Shown piece by piece: positions 42,446 through 51,586 of a stretch of DNA of 64,000 nt. Where the stretch lies: positions 51,368,722 through 51,432,721 of the forward strand of contig NC_056000.1 of assembly GCF_018446385.1 (NCBI RefSeq), written 5' to 3'. Numbering within the stretch: the stretch's first letter is position 1; each line of letters begins with the position of its first letter. The stretch comes from Zingiber officinale (taxonomy: Eukaryota > Streptophyta > Magnoliopsida > Zingiberales > Zingiberaceae). The translations under genes and the position numbers were made by a program. Under the pieces are notes generated by a model, which was not told the origin of the DNA, searched no databases, and saw only the letters and a program-made list of their open reading frames with translations.

Positions 42446-45117
42446 TGTCACGCCCCGGAGGAGTCCCTGCCAGAAGAAATTTCGACTGCATCTCCCCTGT
42501 ACGGGTGGTAATCTGAAACTTTTTACAATGCCCTCAGGGTCATATATACATCGGCCAACATGACCGGAATAACAACAATAAAGAATAAGCAATCACCACG
42601 CAGTTTAATAAAGATAACACAATATCCAAGTGTCAAAACTAGAACATGTCTAAAAAATACAATAGGAAAACCAAAAGATAAAACATATCCTCGCGATCTG
42701 CAGGAGACTAGCGACTGGAACTCCTCCGGACAGCCTCAACCTGAAAATAGTAAATATCCACGGGGCGAGTCAACTCCTTGGCGGGTAATATTGACATGCA
42801 TAGTAAGAAAATAACAACTAGCACTAATCATGCATACAGTCTCCTGATATAAGAATAATAAATGCAACTGAAATAAACAGGAGAAAACTGTACTAACTAT
42901 GACCTGGGTATGAGTATAACAAGGTCGTCAGACCGAGAGGTATCAAATCCTGTATGCATGTCAAACATATGCAGCAAATAAATGCAGCAAATATAAGCAA
43001 TAAATGCACCAATGCATATGATGCCAATGACATGTCCTGGTCACCCCTACTCTCCAGTTAGTCGTCTCACACACGATGGTGAGACCGAGTGGTTAGGGCT
43101 GTGACAACAGTGCACTCTGTCGTCACTACTCCTGACGAGTGACCGAGTGGTCGAGATGCTGTCGGAGTACACCTATCTTCCTACCCCAAATCATAAGTGG
43201 GGGAGCGTAATGCTCTTATCTCCCTGAGCCAGTCCACAGGAGGGATCCTTGACGGCTACCACGCTGCGTCACACTACCTATGAGCGGATCAACGGAGCCA
43301 AACAGAGCAAATTGTCTGCCGGCTACCACACTGCGTCACCGGACCAGCGGAGCCTAACAGAGCAAAACTGTCTGCCGGCTACCACGCTGAGTCACCGGAC
43401 CAGCGGAGCCTAACAGAGCAAAATTGTCTGCCGGCTACCACGCTGAGTCACAGGACCAGCGGAGCCTAACAGCAGAACTGCCACACACTTGCCTGACATA
43501 CCACTAACCCATGAGTGGTGATGTGTGTAGATCTATGTAACTGGTGATGTGCTCAACAATAATGGAGTCAACTATCACACAACATGCAATCATGCGAGAT
43601 GGTGCATGACTCTAAGCATGACAATATCCTGAACCTATCCATATATATAAAATGTGTACCATAGCATCAATGGATCAAATCCGAAGATCTAAGGTACATA
43701 GGTAAGGTATGATAAAAACCTAGTCTGGTATATCAAAAGGCATGGTATGTCATTACCTCTATGATCATAAGTAATCTGAAGGGTATAAACATGAACGCTA
43801 AACAAGTAACAATCAAAGCATGATCAGGTAATGGATAATGACATACCGATGCAGATATAAAACATAATCATTACTATTTGTTAAAAAATTACTATGCATA
43901 TCAAATGACAAATCTAAAAGATAAGTCAAGGTATCCGCCTCCAATATAGATCGAGTTAATCAACCTTTATGTCGAAGTGCTCATTCTGAATCCGAATCCT
44001 GTGTCAAATCGTACATGTAGTGTTTTATTTAGCTAAATTCAAATGAATAAATTAGCTAAATAAAATGCCTAAACTTAATTAGGGAAAATCCTAATCAATA
44101 TGATCATTTACCCTACCTAAATTAACACTCCTTGCTAACATAACTAGCAATCACCTACAAAATATTTCAAATCCTTATGCCTTACCTCAAATCACAGTCC
44201 TGTTAAAGTTGCTGGAACAATGGAAGTTGCTGGTTGGAATGTTACCGGAACCAAAGACCAGAAACCTCACAGTCGTGTAGATTGATCCACAACATTCCTA
44301 TGCTCCCTCTAATCAAGAACAGTAGATCATCACAAAGGAAAACAATTCATCAAGATCCTTGAATCTATAGAATTCCCAACCAAAACTGAACCTCACCGTG
44401 GATTGATCAAGGGCAGAGGGCACTAGGGCAGCAACGTCGGCAGGGAACAACGGCGACAATCGACGCTAGGGCATAGAGGTTGTCTGGTGGGAGGGACTCG
44501 AGCTGCCGGCGAGAAGGAGACGTCGGCTGGAGACTAGGGCACGGGTAAGAAAGAGGAGAGGAAGCTTCGGTGAAGCGTCGGCTGGAGGGTGTCAGCACTG
44601 CTCCGTGCGGTAGAGGCAAAGGTTCGGGTGGAGACGAAGAACTCGGCGCAAGGGAGGTGGCCGAATGTCGGTGTTAGAGCAGAGGCACCGAAGTGTCTGC
44701 GGGTGGCGGCGTCATCGGGTAGAGAAGGCGTGGTCGAGACGACGGCTAGGGCTCGGGGAGGAAGAAGAGGAAGAGAGCTTGGCAGAGGGGTTTAATCGCG
44801 AGGGGGAGCGGCAGTTTTGCATCGCCGATTGGGAGAGGGCGGTTAGGGCACGCGGGTGGTTCGACGAGGAAAGAAGAGGGGCGCGCGGAGGGAGAAGAAA
44901 GAAACGGAGGAATAAAGAAAAAAAGAAATAGAAAAAGAAAAAGGAATTAAGAAAATAAACATTTCCTCGCTTAAATGGGTAGCCTAAACAGGCTTTTCCG
45001 GGACCCAGTTTTTATCCCCATAAACTCGTCATACGAGCTCCGAAAAATTTTCGAAAAATTTCTAAAAATTCTGGAAAATCCCCTTATGGTTATTCACCCA
45101 TTTTTGGTATTTTACAT
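42446..45117 (+). repeat. Long Del/Tekay-like LTR
   Basis: It starts TGTCACGCCCCGG and ends GGTATTTTACA, the typical start and end of Del/Tekay-class Ty3/gypsy LTRs. It is 2,672 bp. It contains a 56-bp tandem repeat (43,321-43,490) and a GC-rich stretch at 44,400-44,900 whose frames have no recognisable domain. A tRNA primer site does not follow (next bases TTGGCGCATCGGGC), so it is a 3' or solo LTR. Confidence 0.55.
43254..43490 (+). repeat. 56-bp tandem repeat within the LTR
   Basis: The landmark GGCTACCAC starts at 43,321, 43,377 and 43,433 (56-bp period), with a longer first step from 43,254. Units share GTCACCGGACCAGCGGAGCC. Confidence 0.85.
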
Positions 45118-45307
45118 TGGCGCATCGGGCTCTCAGACCCCGATGGCTCCTTTAGAGGTGCCTACCTCGGTTGCACCCGCTGTACCCACCCCTACCGTAT
45201 TTACGGTACCACTAGGGGTACCACTGGCATACCCGACATCGGCTCCGGCCATGTTGGCCAATGTATATATGCGTGGTGATTGCTTATAAACGGCACCAGG
45301 GGTACTA
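45118..45307 (+). other. Gag-like Pro/Val-rich fragment and LTR scrap
   Basis: The frame reads APLEVPTSVAPAVPTPTVF, a Pro/Val-rich stretch like the start of Tekay gag proteins. Then comes a 55-base inverted scrap of the neighbouring LTR (ATGTTGGCCAATGTATATAT and TGGTGATTGCTTAT). No complete gene. Confidence 0.4.
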
Positions 45308-45630
45308 TTAAACTACGTGGTGATTGCTTATTATTTATTGTTGTTGTTCCGACCATGTTGGCCGATGTATATATTGTTGGGGTTGCAAGGTTGCAAACAT
45401 AGTCCCATATTGAAAACACATGGAAAAGATCATGGGTTTATAAGAAAAAGATATCTCTATTGGCATGAGGCCTTTTGGGGAGAGCCCAAGAGCAAAACCA
45501 TGAGGGCTTAGGCCCAAAGTGGACAATATCATGCTATTGTGGAGATATCTAAATTCTTTTCGATCCTACAATTGGTATCAGAGCCCGGACTGCCAGAAGG
45601 TTTAACCGCCGACTGTGCACAAGAGCTATG

Positions 45631-48041
45631 TGTTGGGATCCTTCGTACGGCTAGAGAGGGGGGGTGTGAATAGCCGCCCCAAATCGCTCGTTTCTTCCTA
45701 CAATTCGTTAGCGCAGCGGAAAAATAAACTAGAAACGAAAGGAAGAATATCAAACCTTAACACAGCTATATACGAGGTTCGGAGATGATGCTCCTACTCC
45801 TCGGCGTGTCCGTAAGGTGGACGAACCCAATCAATCCGTCGGTGGATGAGTCCCCGGAAAACCGGCTAATAAAAACTCCTTCTGGGTGGAGAAACCTCGC
45901 CACACTTATTTGCAACAGCAAACAGGAGTACAAGTACAAAGAATAAGCAAGAAATACAATAAGAATACACAAGCACTCTACCAATCTTGCTTTCTCGTCG
46001 ACTGGAGTCCAGATGAAGCAGCAGCTTCAAAAACCCTAACAGCAGCAGCTATTCCAGTCGGGGAAGCTCACGCGAAGCTTTCGGAAGGAACTCAACAGAG
46101 CTCTTATCGCAGCCCACGAATCTTCAGCAGAAGAGAGGAAAAGTAGGAAACCAAACACAGAAGATGCCCTCGATCCTTTATACCTGTGACGGAGAAACAA
46201 TGAAGAAACTAGCCGCGTCGCAGCTAGAACTCGATCGATGCGTGGACCGATCGGAAGAAGCTTCGCTTATTCGTCCCGATCGGTCCATGGACCGATCAGG
46301 AACCTCCTGATCGGTCCACATCCGATCGAACTCTGATCGGTCCGGGACCGATCAGGAGCCTGATCGGTCCCCGACCGATCAGCCCCGCCCCGCTCGCTTC
46401 GATCGACTCGATCGGTCACCGATCGACCGTTATCACATAGTATGCTATCGATGTGTTACCGATCGGTCACCGCACCAATCGAATATTCGCGGATCACCGG
46501 ATCGATCACCGATCGATCCAACATGGTTTTCGCCAAACCAAGTCCAAACCAACATCCGGTCAATCTTGACTGTTGGTACATTATGCCTAGCATCCGTCAC
46601 CCTTGACCCGCTAGCACTCCCCGCTAAGTGTCCGGTCAATCCTTTGACCCACTTAGACTTTTCCACACCGGATGTCCGATCATCCCCGATCCATCTGGAT
46701 TTTCCACCTCGTGCCAAGTATCCGATCACCCTTGACCTACTTGGACTTTCCAACACCGTAAGTCCGATCATCCCCGATCCATCTGGATTTTCCTTGCTCG
46801 GCTTCACTCACCAGACTTTCACCGCTTCACTCACCAGATTTCCCACCGCCTAACATCCCGTTAGGACTTTCTCACCGCCTGGCTTCACTCACCAGACTTT
46901 CCAACCGCCTAACATCCCAGTTAGGACTTTCCCATGGCTTCACTCACCGACTTTCCAACCGCCTAACCTCCCAGTTAGGACTTTCCCACTACCGGCTTCA
47001 CTCACTGGACTTATCCGTGCAAGTCTCCATACTTGGACTTTTCCGTGCCAAGTCTCCATACTTGGACTTTCCCGTGCCAAGCTCCCTGCTTGGACTTTTC
47101 CGTGCCAAGTCTCCATACTTGGACTTTTCCCAAGCTCCCTGCTTGGACTTTTCCCGAATCAGGTCAACCAGGTCAACCTTGACCTACGGTTGCACCAACA
47201 ACCTCCCAAACATCTATTCTTGTCCCATATCAAGAATAGAACTCTCTCACGAGTGTCAAACATCAACATGCAACTCAACTAGGTCAACCTTGACCTAAGG
47301 TTGCACCGACAATCTTCCCAAGTCAAACATCAAAATACAACTCGAGTCAAGTCACCTCGAGTCGGGTCAACCAGGTCAACCTTGACCTAAGGTTGCACCA
47401 ACAATCTCCCCCTTTTTGATGTTTGACAAAACTCATAATCAAGTTAGGTTAACCCGATAACCTAACTTAGGTTTTCCAACCATCTTCCAATGTCCAATGT
47501 TCTTTCCTTGAACATTCTCTGGACATTCTCCCCTTAGGTTAACCCGATAACCTAACTTGGGTTCTCCAAGAATTCTCCCCCTTTTTGACATACATCAAAA
47601 AGAATTCCAATGTTCTTCCTCTAGCTTAGGTTAACCCGATAACCTAACTTGGGTTCTCCAATAATTCTCCAATGAACACTCTCCCCTTTTTGACACACAT
47701 CAAAAAGAAAAAGGAGGGTATCAAGGTCAAGAGTTTCTTCCTAATGAAAGTCCCATACCTTTCATTGAAACTCTTAATTTCCCCCTTGATACTAAACTCA
47801 ACAATCAACTTAGTGATAATCCCATATCACTAATCCTCAAAAGTCTTAAGGAGTAAAAACTCCCCCTAAAAGTCAACTCCCCCTTGACAATTAGGTAAAA
47901 CTCCCCCTAAAGGTCAACTCCCCCTTGACCATTGCACCAACAATGTCTTTGTGAGTTCCAAACCTTTAGAAATCCAAAAACACCACTTCCATAACTGAAA
48001 TTTCAGACAACAGCTGAAAAATCAGAAATTCGGCACGCCCT
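45631..48041 (-). mobile_element. Truncated Sirevirus-like element, inverted
   Basis: On the minus strand a polypurine tract (CATCAAAAAGGGGGAGA, 47,420-47,404) is followed by an LTR running from 47,403 to 45,631 (1,773 bp, TGTTGGTGCAACC ... GGATCCCAACA). About 640 bp of interior remains (47,404-48,041) and the rest is deleted. The LTR has GGACCGATC-type palindromes (46,225-46,525), inverted W-box cassettes and a TATA box GGTATAAAGG, so it is a relative of the 17,108 element with a different palindrome core. Confidence 0.8.
46225..46525 (-). repeat. GATCGGTCC palindrome array
   Basis: Repeated TGATCGGTCC paired with GGACCGATCA, with centres of 1-4 bases, lies just upstream (in element sense) of the TATA box. 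Its place is the same as that of the GATCGAT array in the 17,108 element. Confidence 0.8.
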
Positions 48042-48211
48042 GATATCTCTATTGGCATAAGGCCTTTTGGGGAGAGCCCAAGAGCAAAACCATGAGGGCT
48101 TAGGCCCAAAGTGGACAATATCATGCTATTGTGGAGATATCTAAATTCTTTTCGATCCTACAATTGGTATCAGAAGGTTTAACCGCCGACTGTGCACAAG
48201 AGCTATGGTCT
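48042..48211 (+). repeat. Second partial TRIM LTR, primer site and leader
   Basis: 48,042-48,162 repeats the last 121 bases of the 196-bp LTR, followed by a shortened primer region (TGGTATCAGA) and AAGGTTTAACCGCCGACTGT up to GAGCTATG. It duplicates 45,450-45,630 on the other side of the Sirevirus fragment, so two TRIM copies were joined here. Confidence 0.7.
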
Positions 48212-48289
48212 GATTGAACCATGTGAGTACAATATTGACCTCGAACAAAGAAAGTGGGGGCTCCTATGTTCGGATCAAGAGGACCAGAC

Positions 48290-48445
48290 ACCAGGCAAGA
48301 AGTCCTAGTAGGTCGGGTGGACCGAGGGGCAGGAAGTCCTAGTTGCGGCTAGGCAAGGAAGTCCTAGTAGGTCGGGTGGACCGAGGGGCAGGAAGTCCTA
48401 GTAGGTCGAGTAGACCGAGGGGCAGGAAGACCTGGTGGGTCGAGG
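48290..48445 (+). repeat. Short repeats in TRIM 3' region
   Basis: AAGTCCTAGTAGGTCGGGTG and near copies occur three to four times, with CCTAG-TTGCGG-CTAGG and GGTC...GACC inverted pairs. These resemble the cassette style of the Sirevirus LTRs. Confidence 0.6.
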
Positions 48446-49084
48446 ATCGGACGTGGGAAGCCCATGGTCCTTTGTTTGAGGGGGGGATTGTTGGGGTTGC
48501 AAGGTTGCAAACATAGTCCCATATTGAAAACACATGGAAAAGATCATGGGTTTATAAGAAAAAGATATCTCTATTGGCATGAGGCCTTTTGGGGAGAGCC
48601 CAAGAGTAAAATCATGAGGGCTTAGGCCCAAAGTGGACAATATCATGCTATTGTGGAGATATCTAAATTCTTTTCGATCCTACATATATGACCCTGAGGG
48701 CATTGTAGAAAGTTTCAGATTATCACCCGTACAGGGGAGATGCAGCCGAAATTTCTTCTGGCAGGGACTCCTTCGGGGCGTGACAGGGGTCACCAGATGC
48801 GTAGTCAGTATTGCCATGTGTCGTCGCCAGACGTTGATTCGCCAAATGCGGATGCGAAGCTGCCAAATGCGGGCTCGTCTCGACGGTGAGTTTCATCAAC
48901 ACCATGAAGACGCCGCCAAGCAGAAAATGAAAACCAGGGTTAATCCCATGGAGCGAAACTTCACCTTGAACTAGAGCGACAACCGAGTCTTGGAAAAACC
49001 CTCGAAAAATTGGAAAGCCATCGAAGATGGAGCGGAGATTCTCTGGTCCGCTTGTAGCGAACTAGGCCTTAGTCCACTGTTGGG

Positions 49085-49145
49085 ATTGGAGGGATTCAAT
49101 GGTCCCCACCTGCTAAATAGGTGGGGACCATTGAATCCCTCCAAT
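49085..49145. repeat. Perfect 27-bp hairpin
   Basis: 49,085-49,111 and 49,119-49,145 are exact reverse complements (27 of 27) around a 7-nt centre GCTAAAT. The arms contain GGGATTCAATGGTCCCC. The flanks show no obvious target duplication. Confidence 0.95.
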
Positions 49146-49362
49146 CATTGCCCTTGGTCCCGCCTTCCACGTCTGGCGACGGCCCCACATCTGGTGGCTC
49201 CGCATCCCCATCTGGCGATAACACATGGCGACTCCTATTACGATCTGATGATCCCGCGACGTGCCGCCGCACGGCCCCGCGTCTGGCGACGACGACCTTG
49301 ACACAATTTAGTGTTATTTCTTACCCTATTTCCGCATTTTACTTTTACTGATTTTACAAAGT

Positions 49363-49575
49363 CTAAAAAGTCTCGGAACGATTAACTTCTTTCTTTTTAA
49401 CAATTGCTTGAACACGTTCTTTGAGAACCCTCTGTGCCTCTTGACGTAGTTTCTTAGAAGGGGGCAAAGACTGGTGTCCTTTCTTTCCTCTCTCCCTCTT
49501 TATATCAGTCTTCAGAGTTGCTGCAAAAAGATCTAAAATTGATTGCAGGCTAGCAATCAGGACAAAGGAATTCAT
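49363..49575 (-). CDS. Unrecognised Lys-rich frame, possibly an exon
   Basis: A 70-residue open frame (MNSFVLIASLQSILDLFAAT, then basic KRERGKKGHQSLPPSKKLRQ, ending VKKKEVNRSETF). I do not recognise it. Composition is more gene-like than its surroundings, and a candidate acceptor (TTTTGCAG, near 49,520) would make it a terminal exon of a minus-strand gene, perhaps the coiled-coil gene at 54.7-61.7 kb. That link is unproven, and the frame may be chance. Confidence 0.3.
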   Translation of the reverse strand: MNSFVLIASLQSILDLFAATLKTDIKRERGKKGHQSLPPSKKLRQEAQRVLKERVQAIVKKKEVNRSETF

Positions 49576-50729
49576 TTTCCCTTAGAAGTAAAAGAAATAT
49601 AAATTCATTTGGAATAGACAACTGAGGCATAATTAAAATGATTATGAAATCAAGAAAAAAACAGGCAGCAACATTCAGTTATTGCAATAGGCATTTATAA
49701 GCATTACACAAACAAATAATATGAGATCACACCAACAAGTTGCAAATATTGATTGAGCCTATATTATCCGGATTCTTCATTTTTAAAAAACAATCAAAAT
49801 CCTTAAATAATCTAATAATGCTAAAAAGAGATTTCGTAACATTTTTCCAAAAATCTTATCTTCTATTCTTTTTCGCCGTTACAACTATATCATAATTTTT
49901 AAGCCAGCTGTAAAAACATACAAGTGATAAATTAAATACTAATGGATGATAATCAAATCCACGGGCTCAAATGAGATTTCAATCCTATCATATTAATCTT
50001 ATCTATCTTGAGCTGTTTTAGTGAATTTCCATTGACTAGTAATAAAAGCCCAATCAAATAAAATTCATCATTGGTCTCCATCATTAACACCAAAAGCACT
50101 CCATGAGTATGATAACCTCTAAAGATCTCATATATTTACACTAGAATGATAGCACATAACACAACAATATTTATAAGTTGGAGCGTCATGAACTCTGGTC
50201 TTGGATGCACTCAGCTTGAGCAAATCTACCTATTAGAAGCTTGACAAGCTATATTGAATGGAGTCAAGATATTAGGCAAGAATTATTGAATTTAGAAATT
50301 GGCATCACAAGTTAATAATTTATTTGTATCATGATTAACATAAAATTCTAACTGAGTGTTGTGTTTATGACTAGCATCTATTGTGTTCAGACTAAATTAA
50401 TCTCATGTTTAAATGATCATTATTCTAAATAACTGAGAACTGTGTTTATGACAAGCACATATTCCATTCATGCTAAACTTAACCTCATTTATTTAGATCT
50501 TCATCTGTATAATGATAATGACATGGTAAATAATTAGTTGGTTGTTGTATGCCCCATTAAACAATAGTCATATATCCTAAGACAAATTAGTGTATTTCGA
50601 TAAATGGCGGAATGCCATATTATGCTTCGGATAAGTAAAGATCAATGGACTTGGAATTCGTAAAGGGATTGAATCACCTTCAATTATCAACAAAAACACT
50701 TCAAATGAGCTAAACTAACTTGATCTTTG
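49576..50729. other. AT-rich stretch, no gene
   Basis: No domain, RNA gene or complete element was seen on either strand. Confidence 0.45.
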
Positions 50730-51586
50730 CTAAATGTACAGTTTTATTCAAGTTGAGTTGTATACTTATATGTTGCTCATGGAGGTCAGTTTATTCAGTC
50801 ATTTTTTATTGCTAAAGGAAATTGAAGTTGGACCAGCTTAACCAATGCCTAATTATGTTGAGTATCAAGTTGAGAAATGTTGCATTAACTTCACCTAAAG
50901 TTGATTTCTGGCAGGAACCAGTGTGTCCTACTTGTGACTACCTAGTTCACAAGCTTTTTCAATGTAGACTGCTTTGGAAATGATTGCAATGCATCCCCCA
51001 AAATCTAACAATTCTATCTTATTGCAAAAATCAGGACTTATTTTAGGACATCCTAAATAAAGAATTAAAAATTTTAAAAATCACTCTATTTGCTTCATAA
51101 GAAGGTTCTCAATAGGAAACCATGACGAGACCCTCAGTTATCAAGACTTCTTGGTTAAATGTACAGTTTATTCAAGTTGAGTTATATATTTATATGTTGC
51201 TCATGGAGGTCAAGTTTATTCAGTCATCTTTTATTGCTAAAGGAAATTGAAGTTGGACCAACTTAACCAATGCCTGATTATGTTGAGTATCAAGTTGAGA
51301 AATGTTGCATTAACTTCACCTAAAGTTGATTTCTAGCAGGAGCCGATGAGTTCAAGTTGTTGACTACCTAGTTCACAAACTTTTTCAATGCAGACTATGC
51401 TGGAAATGATTGCAATGCATCCCCCAAAACCTAACAATTCTGTCTTATTACAAAAATCATATAGGACTTGTTTTAGGATATCCTAAATAATGAATTGAAA
51501 ATTTTAAAAACCACTCTAATTGCTTTATAAGAAAATTCTCAATAGGAAACCATGATGAGACATTTAATTGTTAAGAGTTCTTCATA
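50730..51586. repeat. Tandem duplication of about 425 bp
   Basis: 50,730-51,154 and 51,155-51,586 are similar copies. Both contain TGTTGCTCATGGAGGTCA, ATTATGTTGAGTATCAAGTT and GCAATGCATCCCCCAAAA. The copies have diverged by scattered substitutions and small gaps. Confidence 0.85.

Larger units (their letters stand above)
45375..48684 (+). mobile_element. Short-LTR, TRIM-like retrotransposon with nested insert
   Basis: Two nearly identical 196-bp LTRs (45,375-45,570 and 48,489-48,684) start TGTTGGGG and end CCTACA, flanked by TATAT (45,370-45,374 and 48,685-48,689). A Met primer site TGGTATCAGAGC (45,573-45,584) and a polypurine tract (TTTGAGGGGGGGA before 48,489) are present. Excluding the Sirevirus-derived insert (45,631-48,041) the body is under 1 kb and non-coding. 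The duplicated TATAT is confirmed by the empty site at 42,535-42,560. Confidence 0.82.
45308..48783 (-). repeat. Inverted Del-like LTR fragment, split by TRIM insertion
   Basis: 45,308-45,374 plus 48,685-48,783 are the reverse complement of 42,446-42,612, the start of the long LTR. The piece 48,784-48,883 matches 42,348-42,445. The gap is filled by the element at 45,375-48,684. The plus-strand copy at 42,446 is uninterrupted and serves as the empty site. Confidence 0.75.

Noticed and set aside
44400-44931. GC-rich overlapping frames that resemble a small gene
   Set aside because: No domain, frames overlap on both strands, and the stretch lies within the long Del-like LTR.
45118-45140. TTGGCGCATCGGGC as a primer-binding site making 42,446-45,117 a 5' LTR
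   Set aside because: It does not match tRNA-Met or tRNA-Asp beyond TTGGCGC. Interior sequence before the LTR start indicates a 3' or solo LTR.
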